DNA from: Flavobacterium azizsancarii
GTDB taxonomy: Bacteria; Bacteroidota; Bacteroidia; Flavobacteriales; Flavobacteriaceae
NCBI RefSeq assembly: GCF_027980145.1
Contig: NZ_JAMZNK010000008.1
Location: forward strand, 97,374 to 161,373
Length of the DNA stretch: 64,000 nt
Direction of reading: 5' to 3'
The notes under the pieces are model-generated. The model was given only the letters and a program-made list of their open reading frames with translations, was not told the origin of the DNA and ran no database searches. Shown here piece after piece: positions 27,720 to 37,222 of the stretch (the first letter of the stretch is position 1; every line of letters begins with the position of its first letter). Position numbers and translations under genes: made by a program.

Positions 27720-29300
27720 ATGCTAGAGAATTTCCCTTTTTATTTAGGTTTGTTAATTGTTATTTTATTACTGATTATGTTGGCCAATAAAATAAAAGTA
27801 GCTTATCCGATATTGTTGGTATTGGCCGGATTGGCAATCAGCTTTATCCCAAAGGTGCCTTTAATACAAATCGAACCTGATTTAATATTCTTTATATTTC
27901 TGCCTCCTTTACTGTACGAAGCGGCCTGGACGGTTTCATGGAAAGAAATGTGGCGCTGGCGACGCATTATTACCAGTTTTGCCTTTGTAGTTGTTTTTGT
28001 TTCGGCATTATCTGTTGCCTTAGTTGCTAATTATATTATTCCCGGATTTTCATTGGCGCTTGGTTTTGTTTTGGGCGGAATTGTATCTCCTCCGGATGCA
28101 GTAAGTGCCGGTGCTATTTTGAAATTTGTAAAAGTACCCAAAACTATTTCATCAATTTTAGAAGGCGAAAGTTTGCTGAATGACGCCTCTTCTTTAATTA
28201 TTTTCAGATTTGCAATGATTGCCGTTGCAACAGAGCAATTTATATTTTATAAAGCCGCCGTTAGTTTTAGCTGGATGATTTTTGGCGGAGTTGGAATTGG
28301 GTTATTAATTGGCTGGCTTTTTATGAAAGCGCACAAATATTTGCCTACAGATGCAAATGTCGATATTGTTTTGTCTTTGCTTACACCCTATATTATTTAT
28401 CTGGCTGCCGAAGAAGTTCATAGTTCCGGTGTATTGGCCGTAGTATGTGGCGGATTGCTTTTGTCTAATAACCGACACCGATTTTTGAGCAGTAAATCTC
28501 GTTTGCAGGGCATCAATGTTTGGCAAAGCCTTACTTTTATTCTGAATGGTTTTGTGTTTATGCTGATTGGCTTAGATCTGCCACAAATTACAAACGGTCT
28601 TAAAGTCGAAGATGTTAGCATTTCGTCCGCAATTGGTTATGGCGTTCTGATAACATTTGTCTTAATAATCAGTAGAATGATATCTTCTTACGGAGCCGTT
28701 TTGGTGACGCTTGTTGCACGAAATTTTATCACGGTTGCTGACAGCAGAAATCCCGGTTATAAAACTCCGTTTATACTGGGCTGGACGGGAATGAGAGGTG
28801 TTGTATCATTGGCTGCTGCCTTATCTATACCTGTTTATCTTAATAATGGCAACGGTTTTCCGCAACGGAACCTCATCTTGTTTATCACGTTTATCGTTAT
28901 TCTTTTAACTCTGGTAATTCAGGGACTCACATTGCCTTATTTTATTAAAAAAATCAATCTTACTGATATGTATGATCCTCTGCCAAAAGAAGAAGCTCAT
29001 AATAACCTGCGCCACGAATTAGCCGAATTTGCTTTAGATTATCTAAAGAGTAATTACAGCGATCAGATCGAAAGCAATTCTTCGCTACAGCATCTTATCC
29101 AGAAATGGGAACAATACAGCAATGGCATTGATGACGAACAAATAGGAAAAGAACTTAAAGTAATCTATCTCGACTTATTAGACAAGCAAAGGCAATGGCT
29201 GATTAATAAAAACAAAGAAGATCAAACTCTTGATGAAACCATTATAAGACGACAAATGCATTATTTAGATATCGAAGAAGAGAAACTAAGGTATATTTAG
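27720..29300 (+). CDS. Na+/H+ antiporter, NhaP/CPA1 type
   Basis: 526-residue inner membrane protein with about 11-12 hydrophobic segments and a C-terminal cytoplasmic tail (from about 420). Family marks: FFIFLPPLLYEAAW, GGIVSPPDAVSAGAIL and EGESLLNDASSLIIFRFA (the ND pair for ion exchange). It follows the AraC gene by 33 bases, so co-transcription is possible. Confidence 0.93.
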   Translation: MLENFPFYLGLLIVILLLIMLANKIKVAYPILLVLAGLAISFIPKVPLIQIEPDLIFFIFLPPLLYEAAWTVSWKEMWRWRRIITSFAFVVVFVSALSVALVANYIIPGFSLALGFVLGGIVSPPDAVSAGAILKFVKVPKTISSILEGESLLNDASSLIIFRFAMIAVATEQFIFYKAAVSFSWMIFGGVGIGLLIGWLFMKAHKYLPTDANVDIVLSLLTPYIIYLAAEEVHSSGVLAVVCGGLLLSNNRHRFLSSKSRLQGINVWQSLTFILNGFVFMLIGLDLPQITNGLKVEDVSISSAIGYGVLITFVLIISRMISSYGAVLVTLVARNFITVADSRNPGYKTPFILGWTGMRGVVSLAAALSIPVYLNNGNGFPQRNLILFITFIVILLTLVIQGLTLPYFIKKINLTDMYDPLPKEEAHNNLRHELAEFALDYLKSNYSDQIESNSSLQHLIQKWEQYSNGIDDEQIGKELKVIYLDLLDKQRQWLINKNKEDQTLDETIIRRQMHYLDIEEEKLRYI

Positions 29301-29341
29301 CATTAATTTTACTGCTATTTCACCTCGAAATTGGTCATTAT

Positions 29342-30118
29342 TTATTTTTTGAAATCAGGAATTTTCTCGGTCAAATTCTTCCAATATCGTTTTGGCATAT
29401 GCTGAAGATGAAGTCGCATGTTCTTTCTCGATTCAATATTGACACTGCTGAAATAACGTTTCCAAAGATTTTGAAAAAATTCTTCCTTTTCGTCACAGAT
29501 TTCAGTTAAGAATTTCGAAGAAGCAGCTTCCGGATTGAATTGCAATTGTACGGTTGCAACATTTTCGAGGTCATAATAAATTCCATATTTGCGCTTTGCA
29601 TCATATATTAACCAACGCTGATCTGCGTAACGGTTTTTAAAATGGCTTTCTATAAGTGGTAACACATCACAATCCGGCTCAACAATGGCATAATACAATT
29701 GATCTTTGGTTAATTTGAACCGCACAAATGCTTCCATTCGGTGACTTTCTTTGCCCGTTAATCGAGCCGCCTTTTTTATATCTAAAACTGTACTGTTGCT
29801 TAAATCTCTTTCTATATTTATTGAACTGGCGAGTACATATTTTACAAACTGAAACATTGTTTCCTCTATCTGATTTACTTCTGATAAAAAAGCTTTGTAA
29901 ATATTCGAAATTCCTTCTGCCGACAGGCGTTTTTGTAAACCACTTAAAACGCGCTTTGCTTTGTCAGGATCTGTTGTTACAAAATGAGTGGTTGAAAAAA
30001 GCAAAGAATTAGAAACTTCGTTTTTTACAAAAACAATATCGCCAAGCTTATATTCGTAAATTTCAAATACAGCTGTGAGCCATCCTTCATAAGTTGCGTC
30101 ATAAATTACTTGTGTCAT
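29342..30118 (-). CDS. TIGR03915-type DNA metabolism protein (DUF4130)
   Basis: 258 residues; the opening YDATYEGWLTAVFEIYEY and AARLTGKESHRMEAFVRF with ENVATVQLQFNPEAASS and the end HLQHMPKRYWKNLTEKIPDF match the DUF4130 / TIGR03915 family that is encoded beside a radical SAM protein in many bacteria. A role in DNA repair or modification has been proposed from this pairing only. The radical SAM partner is the next gene upstream, 199 bases away. Confidence 0.85.
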   Translation of the reverse strand: MTQVIYDATYEGWLTAVFEIYEYKLGDIVFVKNEVSNSLLFSTTHFVTTDPDKAKRVLSGLQKRLSAEGISNIYKAFLSEVNQIEETMFQFVKYVLASSINIERDLSNSTVLDIKKAARLTGKESHRMEAFVRFKLTKDQLYYAIVEPDCDVLPLIESHFKNRYADQRWLIYDAKRKYGIYYDLENVATVQLQFNPEAASSKFLTEICDEKEEFFQNLWKRYFSSVNIESRKNMRLHLQHMPKRYWKNLTEKIPDFKK

Positions 30119-30317
30119 TTAATTTAATTCAGTTATTACAATTACTTCGTATGTTCGCTTGCACGAAATTAAACACATAGAAACATAGATTTATATCTAA
30201 AAAAGAAATACATTTCTTTCGCGTAGCTATGTGCATTTTAATCAAGTGCAACGATTTATTTAATAAAAAAAGGCTACGTTTCTATGTTTTAAAAATTACA
30301 GCATGACATTTAATCAA

Positions 30318-31577
30318 CTAAAATAAAGCAAGTTGATTTGAGAAATCATTTTTATACTTACTCTTTTGAGAATTTAAAATCTGACTTTTGATTTGTATAG
30401 AAGTTAAATCTTTCTGCATTTGAAACGGTGTTGCAAATGCCAGAAAATATTTGGCACGGGTATAAGCAATTCCTAACTTTTGCAAATCCTGTGGCATCAG
30501 TTTTTTAAATTGTCTTGCAGCGACTATTTTAGTGGCACTTAAAAAACCAATACCGGGAATGCGTTTTATAAGTTCTAAATCTGCGGTGTTTATATCTACA
30601 GGAAATTGATTCAGATTTCGCAAAGCCCATCCTAGTTTAGGATCAATATCCAGATCGAGATTTGGTTGATTGAACCCAACAATCTCATTTACATTAAATC
30701 CATAATATCGTATTAGCCAATCGGCCTGATACAAACGGTTTTCGCGTATAATAGGAACCGGTGTTCCAATTGCAGGAAGACGATTGTCATTACTTATTGG
30801 CACATATCCGGAATAATACACACGTTTCATATTCATTTGCTGATAGAAATAATCTGCCATGCCCAATATTTCAAGATCACTCTCTTTTGTTGCACCAATA
30901 ACCATTTGGGTACTTTGACCTGCAGGAGCAAAAAGCGGCGCTTTGTAATTGAGTTTTTTTTCTTCCCGATAACCAACAATTTCATTCTTGAGGTATTCCA
31001 TGGGTTTGATCACGTCGATATGATTTTTATCCGGCGCCAGTAATTTAAGGCTTTGTTCTGTTGGCATTTCGACATTTACACTCAGACGGTCGGCATACAT
31101 TCCGGCTTCTTTCAACAATTGGTCACTAGCTCCGGGAATCGCTTTAAGGTGAATATAACCATTAAAATTGTGCTCTAATCGTAATTTCTTCGCTATTCGA
31201 ACCAAGCGTTCCATTGTATAATCGGCATTGTCAAAGATGCCGGAACTCAAAAAAAGTCCTTCTATATAATTTCTTCTGTAAAAACCGATAGTAAGATCAA
31301 CCACCTCATCTACTGTAAAAGCAGCACGTTTTATATCGTTGCTTTTTCGGCTTACACAATATGCACAGTCAAAAATACAATGATTGGTCAGCAGGATTTT
31401 CAGTAAAGAGACGCAACGTCCGTCTTCGGTAAACGAATGACAAATGCCATATCCTTTAGAATCTCCCAATCCTTTGTCTTTATTCTTTCTATTGCTTAAA
31501 GCTGATGAACATGATACGTCATATTTTGCAGCATCGGCCAATATGCCCAACTTCTCCATCACTCTTTCATGTACCAT
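30318..31577 (-). CDS. TIGR03916-type putative DNA modification/repair radical SAM protein
   Basis: 419 residues. The opening EKLGILADAAKYDVSCSS and the cluster motif CIFDCAYC (C67, C71, C74) for a [4Fe-4S]/SAM centre are clear. A C-terminal helix-hairpin-helix segment (VDINTADLELIKRIPGIGF, about 330-365) suggests DNA binding. The reaction is unknown. It pairs with the DUF4130 protein downstream; a TAGTTTTG box lies at 31621-31628. Confidence 0.9.
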   Translation of the reverse strand: MVHERVMEKLGILADAAKYDVSCSSALSNRKNKDKGLGDSKGYGICHSFTEDGRCVSLLKILLTNHCIFDCAYCVSRKSNDIKRAAFTVDEVVDLTIGFYRRNYIEGLFLSSGIFDNADYTMERLVRIAKKLRLEHNFNGYIHLKAIPGASDQLLKEAGMYADRLSVNVEMPTEQSLKLLAPDKNHIDVIKPMEYLKNEIVGYREEKKLNYKAPLFAPAGQSTQMVIGATKESDLEILGMADYFYQQMNMKRVYYSGYVPISNDNRLPAIGTPVPIIRENRLYQADWLIRYYGFNVNEIVGFNQPNLDLDIDPKLGWALRNLNQFPVDINTADLELIKRIPGIGFLSATKIVAARQFKKLMPQDLQKLGIAYTRAKYFLAFATPFQMQKDLTSIQIKSQILNSQKSKYKNDFSNQLALF

Positions 31578-31620
31578 TTTGAACCTTTTTAGTGGTTAAG
31601 GAATTAAATTTGTTTGACCT

Positions 31621-31628
31621 CAAAACTA
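31621..31628 (-). promoter_or_regulatory. TAnnTTTG promoter box of the radical SAM gene
   Basis: TAGTTTTG on the minus strand, 43 bases before the start codon at 31577. Confidence 0.55.
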
Positions 31629-31925
31629 CTATTTTGCGATACAAAAATCCTGAAATCCGTTGTTCTAAATTGTACCAAATTTCAATAAGACAATCTCAAC
31701 TCACTTTCAACTACAATAATAACCCACTGATTATAAAAACTTTAATACGTAGAAAAATAGCTTTACTTGCTTAAAAAAGGCGTTTCATTTATTTAAAACA
31801 CACATAACTATATATCGAGAAGAAATATATTTCTTTTTGTCTCTGCGACACATAAAATCTATGTTTCTATGTATTTATTTTTTCAAGGCCCAAACGAAGA
31901 ATCATCCAAACCAGTTAATAATAAA
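31629..31925. other. Gene-free gap with a diverged repeat
   Basis: No gene is supportable. The segment about 31795-31885 (AAGAAATATATTTCTTT, then CTATGTTTCTATGTA) resembles a segment at about 30170-30290 (AAGAAATACATTTCTTT, CTACGTTTCTATGTT), so the two gaps flanking the radical SAM gene carry copies of a diverged intergenic repeat. Confidence 0.45.
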
Positions 31926-32651
31926 TCAAAGTCCAATTTTTCCTTCTGCCCAATACGGCTGCGTATAGATTTTTTTATTTAGAACACCTTTTTCTTTTAA
32001 GACTTTTCTAAAGGCCTGAATTGACTTCGCATTTCCCATTAAATAAAATTGTCCATGCTGCCATAAATCCCAAATTTTAGGATCTAATTTATTCAGCATT
32101 TCGATTGCAAATTCGGCTTTTATGTTTGTTTTTTGCACGATATCCACTTCAAGTCCCAACATCTTTGGGATTTCAGCGGTACTTGCATCTAATTCTAAAA
32201 TGCCTAAATAATTATTTTCGCCGGCATTAATTTCGTCTTTGATACTTTTAAAAACGCTGATACAAGTTTCATCTCCATAAAAGAAATGATACTTTTCTTC
32301 CTTTTTAAAAAACTCAAAACCTCGCGGTAATCCCACTGTTACCTGATCATTGGGTTTTAAGTTTTCTACAAAATAACTTCCGGGACCGTTTTTATGAATA
32401 TGAAAAATAACTTCAAACCATCCTTGTGCACTATTCCATTTACTGGGCGTGTAATTGCGATAATTTGTATCATCTATTCTAATGACTATGGCTTGTCCTA
32501 TTTTAAAATTAATGTGGGGAAAATGACCTCTGAACTGGATCATTTTTACATTTTCGCTGAGCATTTTAGTCGCTGCAACGCTTACTTTGCAAATCTTGCT
32601 AGTAAACGCCAGTTCCATAAAATCTCCAATAATCTTGGGCATCGAATTCAT
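31926..32651 (-). CDS. Siderophore-interacting protein (FAD/NAD(P)H ferric-chelate reductase)
   Basis: 241 residues with the FAD-binding_9/SIP architecture: the flavin motif RNYTPS (about 84-89), the loop GPGSYFVENLKPNDQVTVGLPRG, and a C-terminal NAD(P)-binding part (FFYGDETCISVF, FYLMGNAKSIQAFRKVL). Such enzymes reduce ferric siderophores in the cytoplasm. The upstream AraC gene is 79 bases away and the TonB receptor next after that, which suggests an iron-uptake group. Confidence 0.88.
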   Translation of the reverse strand: MNSMPKIIGDFMELAFTSKICKVSVAATKMLSENVKMIQFRGHFPHINFKIGQAIVIRIDDTNYRNYTPSKWNSAQGWFEVIFHIHKNGPGSYFVENLKPNDQVTVGLPRGFEFFKKEEKYHFFYGDETCISVFKSIKDEINAGENNYLGILELDASTAEIPKMLGLEVDIVQKTNIKAEFAIEMLNKLDPKIWDLWQHGQFYLMGNAKSIQAFRKVLKEKGVLNKKIYTQPYWAEGKIGL

Positions 32652-32730
32652 AATGGTATGTTTTAATTTCGATACAAAATTGAAACTAAAACAAAAAGAA
32701 TTAATTGAAGAAGAAATAGGGATGATTGGA

Positions 32731-33579
32731 CTATTCGCGGAATTTTAACCGGAAGGCTAAAGGTGTTTCACCGTTTATTTTTTTAAACAATCTGGAGAAA
32801 TAAGTATGATCCTCAAATCCTAACATAAAAGCGATTTCCTTTACATCATTATCTGTGTAGTACAATAATCGTTGCGCTTCTAAAATCATGGCGTTCTGAA
32901 GCCAATACGTTACCGATTTTCCCGTCGCAACATTCACACAATAATTTAAATGCGAAGTGGTGACATTTAATTTTTCAGCAAAGAAAGAGGGACTTTCTAA
33001 AAAAGTAAAATCAGATAGTAATTTTTTAAAATTAGAATAAATCTGTACCGCTTGATTTTTAATTTCCGTTGTTAACTTATTTGATTCTGAATATATATTT
33101 ACAAAACGATAGACCAAAGCACTAAAAAGACCATTGACAATAGGTGTTTTATTCGAAGTACTATTTTCAAAAGAACGGTGTAGCAACGACACCGTTTCTA
33201 AAACATCTTTCTTCTGAAATTTATCAATTTTACTGACCTGATTCGCAATTTTCAAGTTCTGAAAAACGGTAGCACAATTATTCGGAATTAAAAATGGTGC
33301 CACACCTATGTAATATCCGGCAGCATCAGGCGAAATAAATTGTGGCGAATGAATTTGAAATGGCTTAATAACGACAACACTTTGAGCATTTATCTTTACA
33401 TCTACCATATCACATTTCATGATGACTTTTCCTTTTGTGAGCACAAAAAAAATATAAAAATCATCCCGATGTGCTCCTAATTTTTTTATAACATCAGAAT
33501 CTTTTACTAATACAGATAACTCACCAATATAGATCCCTCCTACTGCTTCTGATCTCTGGTTGTAAATAGGAATTTTCAA
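32731..33579 (-). CDS. AraC-family transcriptional regulator
   Basis: 282 residues: N-terminal cupin-like domain (VMIKCDMV region, QSVVVIKPFQIHSPQFI) and a C-terminal HTH pair ending NDVKEIAFMLGFEDHTYFSRLFKKINGETPLAFR. It lies between the TonB receptor and the siderophore-interacting protein genes on the same strand, so it probably controls iron uptake genes; the signal is not visible from the sequence. Confidence 0.88.
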   Translation of the reverse strand: MKIPIYNQRSEAVGGIYIGELSVLVKDSDVIKKLGAHRDDFYIFFVLTKGKVIMKCDMVDVKINAQSVVVIKPFQIHSPQFISPDAAGYYIGVAPFLIPNNCATVFQNLKIANQVSKIDKFQKKDVLETVSLLHRSFENSTSNKTPIVNGLFSALVYRFVNIYSESNKLTTEIKNQAVQIYSNFKKLLSDFTFLESPSFFAEKLNVTTSHLNYCVNVATGKSVTYWLQNAMILEAQRLLYYTDNDVKEIAFMLGFEDHTYFSRLFKKINGETPLAFRLKFRE

Positions 33580-33695
33580 GTTTGAATCTTTTTTAAAATT
33601 ATAAGTACGTAAACTTTATGACGGATGATGTTATACAAACTTAGAAAATTAATTCTAAAATGATTTTCAATATTCTTTAATAGGCCTGGAAATAC

Positions 33696-33732
33696 AAAAA
33701 GCCTTTAACCACAAACGGATTAAAGGCTTTTA
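33696..33732 (-). terminator. Terminator of the TonB receptor gene
   Basis: AAAAAGCCTTTAA and TTAAAGGCTTTTA pair over 12-13 bases around an 11-base loop, 28 bases past the stop at 33760. Confidence 0.85.
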
Positions 33733-33759
33733 TTTCTTTATCTAAAATATTAGTGAAGC

Positions 33760-35622
33760 TTAGAAAGTCACAAATTTCACTCCTAAACTAAACCATCTCG
33801 AAGGAAGAGGAACTGCTCCTACTTCATAATATGTGGTATTGAAGATGTTTTGTGCATCGACATAAACTGTTACTTTTTTGATCGCCTGACTTACTCTAAA
33901 ATCATTTACCCAATAAGATGGTCCGGTTACTCTCTGACTGAAACGAGTCGCAAATAAAGCAGTAAAATTTTTATGCTGAAAATCTATTGTATTGGTTATT
34001 TGATGTTCTAATGATGAAACCAGATATTTAGAATAAACTACCGGAATAACATCCTGAAATTTGAAATCTAAATACGAATACGCCAGATTGATATTTAATC
34101 TCGAATTCGCAGAAAAGTGTGTACTATAATTGGTACGCAGGTTAAAACCGTTTGTATTCAGATTGCCATAGTTATTACTCTGGTAAGGTTCTGTGGTAAC
34201 ATTTCTGGTCCAGTCGATAAAATTGTTGATTTTTCTATAGAAATAATTGGCATTAAAAGTAAAATCGCGTTTGATGTATTTGAATCCTACTTCGCTCTGA
34301 AAAGCATTTTCGGTTTCAAGATTAGGATTTCCTATGTTTCCCGGACGCTGGTTGAGGTATAAATCCGTAAACGAAGGAATACGCTGACTTGTCCCGATGT
34401 TCCCTATGATCTTAAAAGCATCTGTTATGGCGTAACTGGCATCAAGCCCAGGATAGACCTGCCATTTGTAATCTGAATTATAATTAAGATAAGCTCCTAA
34501 ATTTACATCCAGTTTTTCTATAAAAGTGGTTCTGTATTGTAGATAAAGTCCGTAATTTTCACGATTATGTTCTCCAATATTAGACGAACTTATGTCCTCA
34601 CTTCTTGCTTCTGCACCAAATCCTAGTTCACCATTTTCCATCTTGTACGATGTGTTAACTTCTGCAGCAAATGAATTGGTATAATGCTGGCTTCTTCCGG
34701 CATTTAAGTTTGCAATTCCGTAATAGCGGTAGTCGTCATAATTGTATCGGTAACTCAATCTTGGCATCAATGTCCATTTTTCAGACAACTGATGTTTAGA
34801 TTGTACAGATGCAAATGTAGTTTGCACGACTTCACTTGAATTCTTATCGCCTGGTGCTGCATAAAATCCGTTGGCACCAAAACCGTTATTGATGTAACCA
34901 AACGAACTTAAAATTTCATTTTTATCGTTGAGTTGGTAATTACCCTGATAGAATATTTTATTGTTTTCGAAAGCCGTATTGTATCTATATCCGTTGCTTT
35001 TATCGTGAGAAGCAAAAAGTGAATGTTGCTGTTTCTCTTTGCTCAAAACACCGCCCACCTGAATTCCGGTACCGTAAAATGTATCTCCGGTATCCTGGGT
35101 GTCTTTTTCGAAATTCGATCCTGCATAAGAATTTACCATAAATCCTGATTTTGTTGGCTTTTTGGTAATAATATTAATCGCTCCGGTCAGACTATTAATC
35201 CCGTAAGTAAGCGCTGCCGGACCACGAATGATTTCGATTCTCTCGATAACCTCAACCGGAATAGGCAGGTTTAGCATATTGTGTGCCGTTTGGGAATCTA
35301 TTATTTTAGTTCCGTTCAGAAGAACAACGGTTTGCTCAAAGCTTCCGCCATCAACACTGACGTCAGCCTGACTTCCAAACGGTCCTCTTTGTCTTAGATC
35401 AACGCCATTGGCATATTGCAGAATTTCCTGAACAGATCGTCCCGGCAGTTTTGCAATTGTTGCTTTATCAATTACATATACGTTTCTGTTTTTCTTAGAT
35501 ATTGGCGTACTAAACCTATTTTCATGAATAATTACTTCATCAATATTAATGGTATCTTTTTGCACCTGAGCTTGTAAACTAACACATATCAGAGTCAGTG
35601 CAGCAAAATAAAGTTTTGTCAT
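33760..35622 (-). CDS. TonB-dependent outer membrane receptor
   Basis: 620 residues with a signal peptide (MTKLYFAALTLICVSLQAQ), a TonB-box-like DTINIDEVIIHE, a plug domain (ATIAKLPGRSVQEILQY, VDGGSFEQTVVLLNG, ERIEIIRGPAALTYG, LTGAINIITKKP) and a barrel ending in VKFVTF. Without the carboxypeptidase-regulatory domain it is nearer to CirA/BtuB-like receptors than to SusC. Substrate unknown: the SIP/AraC genes downstream suggest ferric siderophores, whereas the divergent MocR gene suggests a vitamin or amine. Confidence 0.92.
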   Translation of the reverse strand: MTKLYFAALTLICVSLQAQVQKDTINIDEVIIHENRFSTPISKKNRNVYVIDKATIAKLPGRSVQEILQYANGVDLRQRGPFGSQADVSVDGGSFEQTVVLLNGTKIIDSQTAHNMLNLPIPVEVIERIEIIRGPAALTYGINSLTGAINIITKKPTKSGFMVNSYAGSNFEKDTQDTGDTFYGTGIQVGGVLSKEKQQHSLFASHDKSNGYRYNTAFENNKIFYQGNYQLNDKNEILSSFGYINNGFGANGFYAAPGDKNSSEVVQTTFASVQSKHQLSEKWTLMPRLSYRYNYDDYRYYGIANLNAGRSQHYTNSFAAEVNTSYKMENGELGFGAEARSEDISSSNIGEHNRENYGLYLQYRTTFIEKLDVNLGAYLNYNSDYKWQVYPGLDASYAITDAFKIIGNIGTSQRIPSFTDLYLNQRPGNIGNPNLETENAFQSEVGFKYIKRDFTFNANYFYRKINNFIDWTRNVTTEPYQSNNYGNLNTNGFNLRTNYSTHFSANSRLNINLAYSYLDFKFQDVIPVVYSKYLVSSLEHQITNTIDFQHKNFTALFATRFSQRVTGPSYWVNDFRVSQAIKKVTVYVDAQNIFNTTYYEVGAVPLPSRWFSLGVKFVTF

Positions 35623-35638
35623 TTGTTTTAATTTTTTG

Positions 35639-35646
35639 CAAAAGTA
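35639..35646 (-). promoter_or_regulatory. TAnnTTTG promoter box of the TonB receptor gene
   Basis: TACTTTTG on the minus strand, 17 bases before the start codon at 35622; it overlaps the inverted repeat at 35643-35664. Confidence 0.6.
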
Positions 35647-35664
35647 GTATCTTGCCGTACTACT
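35643..35664. promoter_or_regulatory. Candidate MocR operator
   Basis: AGTAGTA (35643-35649) and TACTACT (35658-35664) are a perfect inverted repeat with an 8-base spacer, in the 64-base gap between the TonB receptor and MocR genes. The left arm overlaps the receptor's promoter box. MocR regulators commonly bind such repeats beside divergent target genes; binding here is inferred. Confidence 0.5.
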
Positions 35665-35686
35665 AATGTGTACCAGTTTTATAAAA

Positions 35687-37171
35687 ATGGATAGTCCGGT
35701 TCAAATTCCTTTCAAAAGTTTCATTCAGCTTAAGCCTGAAGAAGCGACTGCTTTATATCTGCAAATCGTTTTTGAATTTATAAAAGCGATACAAATTGGT
35801 TTACTTCCTGAGGGCACAAAACTTCCGGGAACCCGCATATTATGCAAACTTTTATGCGTTAACAGAAACACATTGATCAAAGCTTTTCAGGATTTAGAAT
35901 TACAAGGATGGATTGAAATTTTACCCAATAAAGGAACTTTTATCTTATCTGAAAAACAACAAAAAAACAAGGCGGAATTTACTTCTGAAGAAAACAAAAA
36001 TGTTGCAAAAGCATCTACAGGTTTTACTTTCAAGCATTCTACTATTCTCGAAAACCCTAAAGAAGTAAGTACTTTGCCTTATCAATTCAACGATGGTTTA
36101 CCTGATCTGCGACTTGTTCAAACAGATGTGCTGGCAAGATTGTACGTTTCTAAACTAAAGAGACAAAAAAGTACCAAAACTGGCGAACAATTTCAGACAC
36201 AATCTCATTTCAATTTTAAAACCCAGTTTTCTAATTTTTTAAATCTAACGAGAGGTATTCGGATTTCAACATCAAATTTGCTCACTACAAGCAGTCATGA
36301 AATTAGTTTGTATCTGGTTACCAAATTACTTATTTCGCCTGGCGATAAGGTAGTTGTTGCTTCTCCGGGTTACTACATATCAAATATGACATTGTCTGAT
36401 AGCGGAGCTCAAATTATGACAATACCTGTTGACAAGGAGGGAATCAATACGGAACAACTGAGACAAATTTGCGAGGAACACCAAATCAGGATTTTATATC
36501 TTACCTCAAATTACCATTATCCAACGACCACTTCTCTTAGCGCCAAAAGAAGAATGGAGGTATTAGAATTGGCCAATCGTTATGGTTTTGTGATTATCGA
36601 AGATGATTATGACTTTGATTTTCATTACGACAATAATCCCGTTTTACCTCTTGCCGCTTTAGATTCAAACGAAAGAGTTGTTTATATCGGATCATTTGGC
36701 AGATCATTACCGGCAGGTTTTGGTTATGGTTTTATTGCCGCGCCATCGGCATTTATAAAAGAACTCGAAAAGCATCAAAATATTCTCGAACCGGGAATAG
36801 ATGTCATCAAAGAACAGGTTTTAACGGAATGGATCAAGGAAGGTGAAGTGCATCGCCTTTCTAAGAAAAATAAAAAGGTATATAAGGAGCGCAGGGATTA
36901 TTTTATTTTATTATTAAAAGAAAAGTTAGACGGGAGAATCAAATTTCAGATTCCAGTTCGGGGTTTGGCGATTTGGGTAGAATGGCTGGATAATTTTAAT
37001 TTGATAAAATTACAAAAGCAATGTGCTGCAAATGGATTATTCTTGCCAAAGACGGTTTTATATCAAACCAAAAATCTAACAGCAACACGTTTAGGTTTTG
37101 GACATTTAGATGAAACAGAAATGGAGAATGCTGTAGCAATTTTACGCCAATCTCTCGAAGCGATTCTTTAA
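35687..37171 (+). CDS. MocR-type regulator (GntR HTH fused to aminotransferase-like domain)
   Basis: 494 residues from the ATG at 35687. An N-terminal winged helix (about 20-90: LYLQIVFEFIKAIQIGLLPEGTKLPGTR, then NRNTLIKAFQDLELQGWIE) precedes a class I aminotransferase-fold domain with a PLP pattern: NYHYPTTTSLS, EDDYDFDFHY and the Lys-region YIGSFGRSLPAGFGYG. The usual Schiff-base Lys (SFSKxLxPxLRxG) is Arg here (SFGRSLPAGFGYG), so PLP may not be bound covalently. Divergent from the TonB receptor, hence its probable regulator. Confidence 0.9.
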   Translation: MDSPVQIPFKSFIQLKPEEATALYLQIVFEFIKAIQIGLLPEGTKLPGTRILCKLLCVNRNTLIKAFQDLELQGWIEILPNKGTFILSEKQQKNKAEFTSEENKNVAKASTGFTFKHSTILENPKEVSTLPYQFNDGLPDLRLVQTDVLARLYVSKLKRQKSTKTGEQFQTQSHFNFKTQFSNFLNLTRGIRISTSNLLTTSSHEISLYLVTKLLISPGDKVVVASPGYYISNMTLSDSGAQIMTIPVDKEGINTEQLRQICEEHQIRILYLTSNYHYPTTTSLSAKRRMEVLELANRYGFVIIEDDYDFDFHYDNNPVLPLAALDSNERVVYIGSFGRSLPAGFGYGFIAAPSAFIKELEKHQNILEPGIDVIKEQVLTEWIKEGEVHRLSKKNKKVYKERRDYFILLLKEKLDGRIKFQIPVRGLAIWVEWLDNFNLIKLQKQCAANGLFLPKTVLYQTKNLTATRLGFGHLDETEMENAVAILRQSLEAIL

Positions 37172-37222
37172 ACAATACAATTAATGCTTTCTAATAATGT
37201 CGCATTAAAATAAAAAAATGAT

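Noticed and set aside
33760..35622. BtuB with a cobalamin riboswitch
   Set aside because: The gap before the receptor is only 64 bases and holds the promoter and inverted repeat; there is no room for a cobalamin riboswitch.
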